64,000 bases of DNA from Osedax fenrisi (Eukaryota > Annelida > Polychaeta > Sabellida > Siboglinidae). The position numbers and the translations under genes are program-made. Positions 1 to 14,754 of the stretch are shown here, in pieces. The notes below the pieces were generated by a model. The model was not told the DNA's origin, did no database searches, and worked only from the letters and a program-made list of their open reading frames with translations. Position 1 is the stretch's first letter. Every line of letters starts with the position of its first letter. The stretch covers positions 9,361,919 to 9,425,918 of the forward strand of contig OZ025244.1 in NCBI GenBank assembly GCA_964019155.1, written 5' to 3'.

Positions 1-145
1 AACGAGAGCCGATCATTTAGTTATACACAATTATATAAGATTTTAAGACCCATTTTATAAAAATAATTAATGGTCCGGACGAGTCTCGAACCCGTGTCCC
101 ACTGCTTGTATGTCTGACGACTTAGCCACTGAGACACACATGCAG
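1..145 (-). repeat. tRNA-derived SINE, partial copy
   Basis: Read on the minus strand, 60-145 looks like a tRNA: box A-like GTGGCTAAGTC and box B-like GGTTCGAGACT. The SINE body continues to position 1 and leaves the window. A second copy lies at 186-497, separated by a (TA)n tract. Confidence 0.65.

Positions 146-146
<1 letters not shown>

Positions 147-188
<42 letters not shown>
147..188. repeat. (TA)n microsatellite
   Basis: About 42 bp of AT dinucleotides separating two SINE copies. Confidence 0.95.
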
Positions 189-192
<4 letters not shown>

Positions 193-497
193 ATTGTTAT
201 TTATATTTTATTTGGTGGAGTTATTTCATACAATCCAGTAACTTAGATATAGTTATCACTTATAACCATGTGGCTCTATATATAGATTAATTATAATACC
301 AATTCGAACAGCTCTCATGTTAATGTAATCATGATTTTAACGAGAGCCGATCATTTATTTAAACAACATTGTATAACATTACTTCTAAATATTATTTTAA
401 GAATTATTTTAATTTTCCGGCGAAAGGGGTTTGAATATGTTCCCTACTGCTCGTGTGTCTGACGTATTTAGTCAACTGAGACACTTAGGCAGTTATA
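186..497 (-). repeat. tRNA-derived SINE copy
   Basis: Minus-strand copy. The tRNA-like head (about 410-495, diverged) is followed by a body with GAGAGCTGTTC and CTCCACCAAATAAAATAT, and a 3' tail of (AACAAT)n. It shares its body with copies at 5392, 25545 and 45604. Confidence 0.65.
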
Positions 498-1331
498 TAT
501 ATATATATTGTATAATACATGTATATTCATATATGATTTTGAATTATTTTTACTAACTACAATTCTTAAAATCCATTCGTTTATTTCAATTTGTTTGTTC
601 ATTACGTTATATACAGTGAGTTCCTCCGCTATATTCGGAGTTTTTAAATAAACTCATTTATACATACATTCATATATTTATATTTATATATAGAAATAGG
701 TTACACGTTCTTACTAATAAAACATATAGATCATTTGATATTTCATTTTGAAAATACACTCTCTTAAAATTGACACAGTATTCATACCTAATGATTCACT
801 TATTTAAATCTGTTATGCCATTTAATATAGTATTATTATTTTATTTATCTTTATTTATTAATAACATTAATATTATCATTTTATTTCTCTAACTTACTAT
901 ATTATTATTATAATAATTTTATAAATAATTGTGTATTAAAAAATATATAATTTTAATTGTAATTTATATATTATATGTATTTTAATTATTTGTTTACCTT
1001 CTATTTATCCACGAAACGTCGTATTTGTTGATAAGTAATATTACATCGTCCTAAGTTATTATCTATTGTTATATTATTATTATTTAAAATGCATTGTATT
1101 GCATATAATTATATACCGAAGTGCATATATATTATATATATATATGTCATTTTTATTATTATTTTTTTATTATATCATTTGTTAATTTTATATCTTAACC
1201 ATATATAACATGGCATTTATAAATCATTATATATATTCGTTTATATTCGTTATTTGTTTATTATTATTATTATTATTATTGTTTTATGCCATTTTGTTTG
1301 TTTTAAACAATAAACTATATCTATCTATCTA

Positions 1332-1377
<46 letters not shown>

Positions 1378-1468
1378 ATTTAAGATTTAAGTTAAAAAAA
1401 CAAAAATAAGTAAGATTATTTTTTATTTTCTATTAACACATAATATATATATATATATAAATGAACAG

Positions 1469-1537
1469 ATACAAGAAGACTGCCTGGCTAGATCAGACGA
1501 GATTAATTCGTTGTTATTGCAAAGACACAAGAACGAG
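1469..1537 (+). CDS. Coiled-coil gene exon (first visible)
   Basis: 23 codons, phase 0 at both ends, between an AACAG acceptor and a strong GTAAGA donor. It reads IQEDCLARSDEINSL followed by LLQRHKNE, typical of a coiled coil. Earlier exons must lie left of the window or were not recognised in the first 1.4 kb. Confidence 0.65.
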
Positions 1538-4500
1538 GTAAGACACGCCCCTTAATTTTACGTACTATATAAATAGAAAATGTGCTTCTATATTATTAGA
1601 ACATTTGTTATTATTGAAATACATATAATATGTTATATGCATAGGAGTATATAGTAGGCGCTGTTTATTGTTAAATGTATATTAACTGTTATAATGTGTA
1701 TGTGTGTATAGTGTGTAGGTATTACTATTAACATACGATGATTCTAATGTATAAAATATTTAAATACAACCATTAACATCATAATGAATATTTTCTTATA
1801 CATATAAATAATAGTTAGTACAACTATATGGAAGCTATATACCCTATATCACATGCGAGAAAGTATGCATTTAATTATGATTCATAAGTTATGAAGTCGT
1901 ATGAATGAATCATAAGTTATGATTCATAACCAGGCTCAGTTATTTTGGGCCAAAGCCCAAAATCAAATCAAAAAGCCCAAAATAAGGATTTTGAAAAGCC
2001 CAAAATAAGTTATTTTGGGCTTTTTATTTTATTTTGGGCTTTTTAACTCTTTCTCTTATTTTATACATTTTAACTAATTAAATTAAATTTTTAGTATATC
2101 TTTTAAACAATTTAACTGGCTAACAAGTATAAAAAGTATACATATATAGAAAATATATAAGGAATATTCAATATAAATCATTTAAACAATTATATTAATT
2201 GTAAAATCTGTTTTGTGAATATTCTATGTATAATATATATTATAGTATTATAGTTATTTTGTTTCATTTATATATTTATTTCAAAATGAAAATCATTATT
2301 ATTGTATATTTTATCATAATGATGAATATCCTAAATGTTATCACAATAATGAATATATATCATCTAATTCGATATGTCCGCTAACCTATATTATATGTGT
2401 TATATACAGAGTTGTTGGTTTTGTTTGCAGTTTATTTGGTTTTTTTGTGAAAAATATTGGTTTTTATCTAAATAATAATTTGTATTAATAAATTTTTATA
2501 TTGAATGCTATTTGTAATAAATACTTCTATAACTATTATTAGATAATTCATATATATTATATTAAAAAGTATTATATATACTATATATAGTGTGTATACA
2601 CAGATTTATTAGTTATTTCAGTAAATTCTTTCTAAATTTTTTTTTCTTTCGGACAGTCATGTTTATTAAATGAATAACTTTATATGATATACATAATCTA
2701 TACTATTATTAAAAATATTGATACAAATATTAAATGATACTATATTATTGAAATTAATATTCAATTATTTTATATAAAAAAAACCGAATAAACCCACACA
2801 AAAAAAAACAAATTAAAAAAAACGGAACAACTATGTAACTCACACTTACCTCCAGATGGCACTATTAGTAACAATATTCATACTAATATTAAATTATATT
2901 AGTAGTATTGAAATTAATATATTATTTTACAATAATTTTATATAAAATAACCAAAACAAATTGGACATTATATTTAAATAAACCATGTTTTTTTTGATCA
3001 AAATAACAAAAAAAAACTGAACAACCCTGGTGATATATGATAATTATGTTATTAATGTATACTATAAATTTGACATTGGATCGTATACAGATGATAATTT
3101 GTTTCACTTTGATACATTTCAACTACATTTATTTTATCAAAATATTTCTATAAATATATTAAAACTACAAAAGAAACATATAGGTTGAATTATTAATATC
3201 GGTTGAAATAGATTCTAAAAATTCACCACAGAATAGCCAATATATGATCGACTAACAAAGCATTGTAAATATGTAAGGAAAAGTGTTTGTCAATATTTTC
3301 AATATAAAGATAGGCAATTTTTGTTTGCGAAATAATATAACTACGATATAGATTCGAGTATAAACAATTTGAAAGAGAGCCAGAATAACTAATAATATTT
3401 TTAAGTACAAATTTCGAAGATGAATAGAAAGATATTCAATATAAAAAATAAAAATAATGTGTCTGACATAGCAACCATTATTCCTGGAAAATCTGCTGTG
3501 GAATCATATTTTTCTATACAAAAATAGTATAGTATATATGGTATATAATATGATAGTTATTAAATATATAATATGAATCATACATTATGATGGATATTAA
3601 TGTACGTTAATAGTATTAACATTTTTATACATAAAAGTATTAACTTAATACGTATTTTGAAGTTTTTAAAAAAGGCCTAAAATAACCCAAAATAAGCTAT
3701 TTTGGGCCTTTTTCTTTATTTTGGGCTTTGGCCCAAAATAACTGGGCCTATGAATCATAACTGAATACGAAGATTATGACATCACAATAGTACTGTAGCG
3801 CTCTATGAATTCAAATATATTACACAATACAATTATATTAAGAATATGATTTAGCATAATATTTTAACATTAATAACAAATTACACAACTACTGCTTTCC
3901 TATGAATATTATTTGTCCTTATTATGGAAATAATTAAATACATATTTTAATTAAATATAGAACAATATATATACATTGTATATACATATAGGCATCTATA
4001 AATACTACTAATACATAAATTTAAATGTATGTATCGAGTATGTATGTGCATTCGTAAGCGCAGAGTCGCACGTCTGTTCGCACGTATGTGAGCACGTATG
4101 TCTCTATTACGTAATCTTAATTATCGTTTGTAGATTTTACAAAAAGTCGAAGATTTCATGGAACAAGAAGAATTGTGGGCAGAGAATAAGACAATGGTAT
4201 TATTCATTTCTTTAATATCCCAATTATAGTGTATACCAATTGTTAAATAATTCATTATTAAATAATTGTATGAATTGTTATTATATATTTAATTAAAAAA
4301 TAAATGAAATTTAATGAAATATATATATTTCTCGATATGTGTATTCGAAAATTAACATACACGTCATATAATATAGAGTTTTCTATACCTATAATACATA
4401 ATCGTACACATCATAAAGCTAGAGATGCAAATTATCGATCTTAAAAATAAATTGGAGTTATCATCGTCGTCGAGAGAAGATATCGACCAATCAAAATGCG

Positions 4501-6912
4501 TAATTCAAGTTAGTCGTCACTAATCGATAGGTCGTGTATGTCCGCACTACTGAACTACTCGTCCTCGTCTTAGCCTAACCTATAGTGTATACACTATGTA
4601 GTACAAATAACATTGTTACTCGAAACATCGATATCACTAGTATACTAGTGTACTAAATACAAACTATGACATATAATAATGCCATTTTAATAGTTATTTA
4701 ATTGTCTCCTAATTATAATTCACATACACCTATTATAAATGTATAGGTACAGTATACACATAATTTAGAATATAGAAAGTATATTATAAGTGTAAATACA
4801 ATTTACTACATACTAACACATGCAACAATGTTGTCTTGGGTGAAATAATATAACGAAAGAGGGTATTTTTAAATCAACAGAAAACATAAGCTTATAAATA
4901 CACACACACACATTCATATCTACTACGTAGAAACTACAACTCGAGATCAACAAAACTAAAGAGGAGCACATGCAAGACGTTCACCAGCTGCGGGTAACCA
5001 TGGAAACGCAGGCTAACGAGCTGAACAGACTTACCTCCCAGGTTAGCGCACCGGCGTAACTAGGGGCAACGCTGTAACGATGGTGTGTAGGGGGGACTAA
5101 ACAATCAAAATACATTTTGTGGTAAAAGTGGGGAGGGACCAATACATAGGAGGTCCCCTTGATTTTAAAGTGAGGGGGGATATGTCCCCCTGTTGCAGCG
5201 CCCCTAATTATAACATGTTGTTAACCGCACGCGTTACGTGATAATGGGGTTATGTAAATGTGAGTGTACTTGTTTATAAACATAGAGTAATATATTAATA
5301 TAATTAAGATAAATTATTTTAATATTGTATTATTAATTGTATTTTTTATATCTATAATAATAATTATTATTCAATTGATTGTTTTGTAATTGATTTATTT
5401 TGGTGGAGTCATTTTATAACATCAGAAATGTAGATGAAGTTTTCACTGATAACCATATAGCTATAATATCATTTAGAATATGATCTCATGTTAAGGCATC
5501 CATGGTTTTAATGAGAACCGCTCATTATTTTTACACAATTATATAAGATAATTTATCAATATTATTGTAATACCTATATCAATGGTCCGATGGAGCTTAA
5601 ACCCGTGAACTACTTAATTACCTAATAAATTAACCAACTGAGCCACACAGATAGTTTCATACGTTATTATTTGTTTTTAAATGTAAATTTAATAATGGTA
5701 TATCAAATTGATATCTTATATTATTTGAATTATAATATTCGATTAATTAATTGTTATTATACAATGCGATACGTTAAATAACAAGTTTTATTACGTAATA
5801 TACATGTATACTCTACCTATATCTATACCTGGTACACTACTCTAGGTGTATTATATAATACAAGTATTTAAGTTTATAATTACTTAAAGTTTAGATTTGT
5901 TATCCGTTACGTTAAAATAAAAAAAATACATATAGTGTTATATAATTCTTATAATATATTTTAAAGCTACTTTACGATTCTTTATTTTTGACTTATATCA
6001 TGTATTGTTTAGAAATTTGGGGAAATAATTTTAATAATAACCTTCAATATATTTCAATAAAAAAAAGACTATTCGAATTATAAATAAAAATATTTTTAAA
6101 ATTGTTAATAATATTTTTATTTGACTATTAATAATAATTTATTTGTATGTTCTAATATATTACAATTTAAAGATTTAATAACTTATACATTTTTTGTATT
6201 CATGCACAATGTAAATTTAAAGAAATGCCCAAGTAGAATATCATTATTATTTCCTTGATATAACAATTAATTGTGAAAAATGTATACAAAATACTTTTCA
6301 TAATTTCAAATTACCTTATATAAAATCGAGCCTTCGTCATAAATAATTATAATTTAAAGGCTCTAAATCATGGAATAGTTTATGTATAAATATTTTAAAA
6401 ATTGTATATAAAAAACTTAAAAAACATATTAAAAAAACATATTTTATCAAAATATGAAAATCAATTAATTATCTAATTCTATTATATTTTACGAGTACTA
6501 TTTATTATACCTTCAGTTTGTTTTTTTTAGTTTTTAGTTTTTATTTTTATTTGTTTAGCTATTATATTCCATTTATAGTTTGGCATTCAGAATTCAACTC
6601 GTTTCTGTGATTTCTGTATATAACTTTAAATATTTTTATTTTTATACTGAGTTATTGATACATATTTTTATTCTTTACATTTTAATTATTTATATTTACA
6701 TTTTTTAACTCATGATAATCTAACTTATCTATAATATGATGATTGGAGAAGTTCTCGTAAAAAAAACAAATATATTTGTTTATTAACTTCTCCATTATTT
6801 CCTGATGTACAACATGAAATAATAAATATGATTTAATATAAAATATATTAATATAACATTATACATATATATTATATTATAACATATACATTATACACAA
6901 TATAATTATACG

Positions 6913-6962
<50 letters not shown>

Positions 6963-9900
6963 TTGTAGATTATTAAAATGAATAACATTATTTTTTCTAC
7001 TCGTTATAGATTTATTACATAAAAATCCAAATTTTAATTTTAAACTGAAGTTAGATCTCATGATTAAATATATCTAATATAAATGTGTAAACATTAATTA
7101 ATATATTTTCATACTGATTATAAGTATATATTTAAAAAGACTGACTATATATAGGTTATTATAAATGTAAATAAAAAAGTATACATATAACTAAACTAAT
7201 TAGTAATTTATAATTACATTAATAGGATCAGAGAATAATAGAAGAAAATTCAAATTTAAAATCAGAGAGAATTGCGCTGAAAACAGAAATTAAACTACTG
7301 AAGAAGAACGAACATTATGAATTTATACAGAAACAAAACGTTTATACCATATCATATTATATATATATATATATATATATATTGATTTAATAACATTACC
7401 TAATATATGTTATTGATTATATATATTATTTAAATTTAAAAATGAATTTATAATACCTCCAATGAACTTACTTTCACATATTAAAAAATAATGATATAAT
7501 CAAATACATATCTTAATTATATTATAAAATGATAATTGTTATAGTTATATAATAAGTATATACATATGTTAAAGAATTTAGAAGATACTATTAATATGTA
7601 TCAACACATCGGAATATATTATATGTATTACAATATTGTACAATATATATATATAATAATAAATAACTGTATACTATATAGAATACACTGTATATATATA
7701 TATATATATATGCTTGCTTAATTTCGAAGATGATCTTGTCAGTCTACTCGAGCATCAGTATGACACAGCTTTCTCCAGACATCCCTATCCAGCATGCTGG
7801 TTCTTATTTATTCCTTCTCATGAAGACCACAATCTTTCTTCAACATATCAACATTGCGTAATTTTCTGCGGCCACGACTTGCTTTACCTTGAGATGGTTC
7901 CCACAGAATCAGAGGGTGAACTGAGAGTTCAGGATGGCGTACACAGTGTTCAGCCATTTTCATCCTTCTGGCCTTACTTTTGGAGGAGACCAACGGAAGC
8001 TTCCCATATACTTCCTTATTAGTTACGTGTTCCTGCCATTTTATATTCAAAGCTTTCCGGAGCATTCATGTGTATGTGCCGTCTAGTGAGTTATGTTGTT
8101 TGACATTCAAAGTCTATGATTCTGATCCATATAGTAATACACTTTCGACCGTCGCAACAAATAGTCGTCTTTTAAGTGGTAGGTTTGTCTTAGATTTCCA
8201 TAGAGTATGCATGCTGTGTAGCACATTCCAAGCTAAAGCCTTTCTTACCCTAATATCTTATTCCGATGAGTTTATCCACGACCCAAGGTATTTGAAATCT
8301 TTTTCTACATCTAATATTTGTCCATCTGCTTTTTTAATATTATCGGATATAATGTATTGAAGGCCATTACCTTTGTCTAATTATAGTTGATAAGCAGTCC
8401 GACTTTACTACATTCGGACTCTACTCTTTGTAGTAGCTCTGAGGCTTGGCGTACAGAATCAGATATTAAGGCTATATCATCAGCAAAATCTAGGTCAGTT
8501 AGAACAATTGGGTGCACTCTTCGACTTCTACGTGGGATAATAGTGAATCCTAGTTCCTCTTCACGACCTTTGATAGCTTTCCTTAGTGCATAGTCGAGTA
8601 GTATGACAAATAAGTAAAGTGATAGGGTATCTCCTTGTAAGACTCCTTTAACTATATCAAATTCTTCCGTTACACCATCTTGTGAGTATACTTTAGCTCT
8701 AGTACTAGCATAGATCGCTTCTATTGCATTTACTATCTTATCAGGTATACCATATGATCTAAGTATTTTTATCATCTTACCTCTATGTACTGAGTCAAAT
8801 GCCTTCTTGAAGTCGATAAATGTAAAGACAACTGGTACATTTTTACTCTTAACACCTTCTAGTATTCTTCTTATGGCTAGAATCTGCCCAACCGTTGTTC
8901 TTTCCTGTCTGAATCCATTTTGATTGTTTCTTAGTAGAGGGTCTAGTATTGTGCGTATTCGATTTAAGAGCATGCGGTTATAGGTTTTGACCATTATAGA
9001 CGTGAGAGAAATTCCCTGATAATTATCAGTTATAGTGAGATTTCCAGATTTAGGTATAGGGATTATATTGGAGATATTCCATAAGTCGGGCTGTTCACAG
9101 TTTTCAAACGACTTGTTTATTATATCAAGCATAATGTCATTGATTTGGACATATTTTAGTACTTCGGGCATTATACCATCTTCTCCAGCATTTTTTCCAC
9201 ATTTAATTGACATTGTTGCCTTGCTATATTCCTTTGGTGTAAATACATCGTCATTTATGGGTAATTTTTCAAAGACAGGAAGTATTTCTTCATTTTCGTC
9301 TGTAGCCTCAGTTGAATTTCCGAGAAGATTTCTGAAATGGATATACCACTGGTTAACTCTATCCTCGTCACTGTTACCATTTAGCTGTGATGTTTGGCTA
9401 CTCTTCCTGCCAGATATTTCATTGATTAAGCTCCAACTTTCTCAGTATCTCATACTTCTATCAGCTTGCTCAATTTTTAAAACTTTCTTTTCTAGGTCTT
9501 CATCATTTATGTCTTCATATATTTGATACATCTCAAATTTATTTTGTTTATATAGATTACTATGACCTTTTTTCCCAGTATTTGTCTTATATGCAGTACT
9601 TATAGCATTTCTGGCCCTAATGATTCGAGGGTCATCCGAGTTCAGTTTCCTTCTAGGTTTTGTGATTTGCCTCATACATCCTACTGCGGTTTCAACAATT
9701 ACTTCCACCAACCTTTCGTACTTTTTAGACAATGATTCTTCATCCAAACTTTGAATGTTGAATTTCTCCTTTACATCATTTGCATACTTTTCTTGTAGTT
9801 TTACTTGATCCCTCAAATAGCTCCAAACATACTTTGTTTTATCTTCATTTTCTGCTGTATTGCTCGGAGTCTTAGGATTACATTGGCTACCACAATTCTA

Positions 9901-11154
9901 TGATCTGATTCCAAAGATATGAAGGTGTTGTAAGCTTCGCAGTTTCTTATACTTTTTCTCCATTTCTTTCTAACTATGATATAGTCAATTTGATGTTTTG
10001 TCTTATGTGGTGAAATCCAAGTCCATAACTTCTCTTTTTTCTTTTGAAATTGTGAGTTAGCTACTAATAGTTGGTATTCTTCCATCATTTCTTTAAGCCT
10101 ATTTCCATTATTATTAGTTGTTGTGTTGTAGGTGTATTGTACATCTTCCGGTCCCATCCTGGCATTCATATCACTTAGTATAATCAGGCAGTTATGTGAT
10201 GGTACCGATTCTATAGTTGTTCTAAGTTGCTCATAGAAAATATTCTTTACTATTTCGTCTTCGTATTCACACGGTGCATATGTTACAATAATGGTTAGTA
10301 CAGGATTACCTTGAAAGTTAGCTATTAAAATTCTGTTCGTAACTCGTTTAATGTTTATTAGGCTTTTATTTTCTTCTTTGCTAATTATAATACCTACTCC
10401 ACCATTTGCAGCTTGTACTTGGTTTCTCCATGCTGATACTGTGTAAAGATAGTATCCAGGGTCATCATTATATATAATTAATAATATATATAATTATATT
10501 TAATTAACCAATATATTGGTTAATTTCGTGTTCTCAATCCTCTGTATGTACTCTCCTATGTTCTTGTATACCGCATATTGCTATATTATGTTTACGCATA
10601 TTCGATGTCATCTCTTCTGTTTTTTGTAATATCTTATCCACCTCTTTGACAAAGAGAGTTTGAATATTAAATGTTGCTATTTTAAGATTTTTTCTACAAT
10701 GTAGTAATTTCGCCTCAGCATCTCGGCACGTCTCAATCTAACCCCTCCCCGTAAAGATGCGACGTCATACAATCCTGTTGGGTGTGCTTTGTGTACTTTA
10801 GCTGGTCTCCTGCGGACTCCCGCCGCTGGAAGTATAGGATTTGTTATTGTTGTTGTGTTATTCATACTTTAGCTATTCGTTGCTAATGGGTACGTGTGTA
10901 CCCTAGACGAGGGTCGCAAGTCCTCTCGTAAGGTTTATGGTAAGTTTTCCTTCTTTATCATCCGAGAACGTTTCTGATCTCTTCACGTATCCCTGATTGA
11001 GAGGCTAACAGGTACTATGCCTTGCCCAAGGGCAACCTGGATTTTTTTCCGGCAATGCTTATTGGATATTCGCAGATAACCACAATATCTAGTGGTCGTT
11101 CCCCTATCCGCAACCTGGGGAGCCGATGGATGGGAGTTTATCATCTCCACACCA

Positions 11155-11192
<38 letters not shown>

Positions 11193-11448
11193 TATATATA
11201 GTATACAGTGTACTGTATACAGTATAAAATATTGTAATACATATAATATATTACGATGTATTGATACATTTTAATATTATCTTATAGGTACTTTAACATA
11301 TGTATACATTTATTATATAACGTAGATATTTATTATATATATTATATACTACTATTATAATATATTATACAAATATTATAACGTATATATATATATATAT
11401 ATATATATATACTGTTATAGTATGTATTATTATATATCTAAGTAATGT

Positions 11449-11492
<44 letters not shown>

Positions 11493-14400
11493 TATATAAT
11501 TTATATTTACAAATATGTGTATATTTAATAAATATAATATTAACGTAATATTTAATTTTCATATATAATTTGAATAATGATATGTTGTAATGTGTATAGG
11601 AAATATACCTATTACATTTTACCAAAGGATTACGAGAAATTAATATCTGACCTGAAAGACAAAATCGGCGACATAGTCGTGGAGAGGACTCTTTTAAAAG
11701 AAAGAGTCAGGGATCTCGAATACGAACTGGATCAAAGGGTTTTAATATAGCAGATATATAATTGTAGATATTGTATTTCGTTACGAGTGATTTCATGTAA
11801 TATTGCTTAATACACGGAGAAAATAGACACATCTAAAGTTACTAATTCGTGGTTATATATCGCTATACCACTATAAACGTGTATTATAAATAAATAAATA
11901 CGTTTATATAAATATAGGTATATATATATACAATAATTAAAATAACGTATTAGTATATATATATATATATATATATATATTACTTTATATATATTATTTT
12001 CCTGCTAAGTAATACACATTAACAACATATATACCGTGTAAACTATTGCATATACATATCTTAGATACCTATATTTACCTACTTATATACCTATCTGGAT
12101 AGAATGAATATTTGGAAGAGAACGAAAACCTTTGCAAGAAACTTATGGAAACCGACAGACTGGTATTAATTCTAAATGATGAAATAGCATCCATGAAAGG
12201 AATTAAATCAAATGAACAAGGAAATTTCAGGTAAACCAGTAAAATTGTGGATTTTATTTTTATTAATATTATATAATATGAACACTGGTTTTCAAACGTC
12301 ACAATTAAGAGATTTCACAATTAAATTGTTAATTACTATAAAATATGACACATATGGTATATATATATATCATATATGGTATACATATATCATATATATA
12401 TATAACATATGTTTCATAATATAATTTACTAATAATTTATATATATATATATATATAAATTTATATATATATATATATATACTAATATTAAAATATTTAT
12501 AACTATGTAAATAATATATTATATATAAGTAACATAAATACGTAGTGGAATGTACCCGAATACGTACACTCTCGGTATCTCAGAAACATACACCATACAA
12601 AATAAATGTATGAATAAAATATTCATAATTATATAAATAGTCTAAATAAATATTTTTTATTTTTTAATTAATCAAAATAGTGCTGATATATCATATAAAC
12701 TGATGTTTATTACGTTTTTGAATTTATAAAAAAAAATTTCAACCTAAAAATGTCTCAAGAATATACAAATGTATCGATATATCCATATAACAATATATTA
12801 TTTAAAAATAAATTATTCTAAACATTATATATATAATTGATATATTTTTTATCAAATATTAATTAAGTTATAAGCATATATCTATAGGTCATATAAATCC
12901 ATAATACGGGTACTCTAGATACTTAACTTTTATTATTAATTAATAAAATAATAATAATTAATAAATTAATTACTAATTAAATTATATTAAATTATTCATA
13001 TGATTAATTATAAATACTGTAATTGTAATTTATCTGACTGGTTCATCAATAACACATAGTTTATCTAGTTTTATATAGGGTGTCCGACGGACACTGTCCG
13101 TATTATAACACAGGGTATCCGTATTCGGACCGAATACGGACACCCCGTTATCTATTGAATAAAAAGACTAAATAAAATGTTAAAATACTAAGAATATCTA
13201 TAATTATATAATATTAATTATCTGTAATTTTTAATACAAATATTATTCATAAATTGTTAAGAACATGTAGTGTTAAAGTTTCCGTATTATATGTCAAATT
13301 TCCCCTATTTCATAATATTTTAACATATTTTATTTATAAAGAATAATGTGTAGTATGAAAATATAACAAAATAATATCTTAATAATATTAATTTTAATAT
13401 ATTATTATAATATTAGTAATTAGTATGTGTTCATTAATTACACAAATATATAATTAAGAATAAGTTTACAAATAATACTATTTAATATTTAATATATATA
13501 TATTTATATATATATACATATATTTATTGTGTAATGAATATTATCTAATACACCACTGAATAATCATTTAAGGGAGTACATCGAGTTGAAAAGAGAGCTC
13601 GCTTTCGTGAAAAAAGAATACGAAGAACTGAAAACTCGAACCATGTGTTAATATAATCATAGCTAATTAAATTATGATGCCCATGTGATACATGTGTATA
13701 TTTATATGTATTTCTATTATTTATAAAATAATATCTAGATCATATATTTTAGTATGTATAATTTAGATATCAGCAACAATGTATAAATAAATTAGATAAA
13801 ATATTATACGGCGATATTATTGTACAAATGACTATAGTTATATAGGTCATATAGGTCAAAGGTTATAATTCAAGATAAAATATCCGGATTCATTTTCAAA
13901 ATGATCCCCGATAGATTTATTATATATGGGGATATAAATTGGCATGATTAATGTGCCGCGTGGAATATGTTTATTAGTCACACTGGGTATTGTAAGAATT
14001 ACACCCACACTGCAGTGTGGCCATGCAACGATGGTTAACTCAGCGTGCCGTGTGAACGCAATGATACTAAATTACCCTAATGTATAATATAATGTATAAT
14101 ATAATAATACGTTCTATATGTATGCATTGTTATAACAACACTATACAATATATTATAATACATATACGTCCTAAGAAGTACATATGATGTACAACAATTC
14201 CATGTGGGTATTATGTGAGTGTAAACTATAGACCACACGCTATGCCTTACTAACACTCCTGCTAGTCTAACACCCTATAGATATTTACAACCCCTTTATT
14301 TACTAGTTGAATGAATGAATGAATGAATGAATTTTATTTACCGAATATTGGATATAATAATCGGAGGGATACACCGAAGCTATGTTTAGCTTATACTAAG

Positions 14401-14723
14401 GAGGCTACCCTTTATACAAGTTCGCGTACGCATGACGTCACAACAAAGTATACACTATACATAACAACAATGGATAATACGTATTATAATACATATATAA
14501 TCTATTGTTGTATATATGTATATAGTTGTATACGTGTTATTTACTAGACGTCGTTACTTACACCGTAATTACACGCGTATTATAATTTACAATACATATC
14601 ATGTACATATGATTTTATAAACAATAAGAATACCCATATAAATATACGCATATACTCGTATAAGTACGATGTCGACAAGAATTGTAACAACATTTGATAA
14701 TATGTACTATTATACGTCTTATG

Positions 14724-14754
<31 letters not shown>

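Larger units (their letters stand above)
7712..11157 (-). mobile_element. Non-LTR retrotransposon (RTE-like / CFDP2-like endonuclease), degenerate, inside (TA)n
   Basis: Read on the minus strand from 11157: a GC-richer 5' UTR (11157-10866), a short ORF from Met at 10865, an AP-endonuclease (about 10670-9820), a linker, a reverse transcriptase (9430-8377) and a C-terminal 'GH ... W-P ... G-R-x-R-R' tail (8065-7808). Several frameshifts and an AT insertion near 10440-10530 break the frame. It fills the intron between coiled-coil exons 7226-7339 and 11628-11738. Both ends touch (TA)n tracts. Confidence 0.8.

Noticed and set aside
60..145. A functional tRNA gene
   Set aside because: Box A and B are present but the sequence is joined to a repeated body and recurs in diverged copies, so it is a SINE head.
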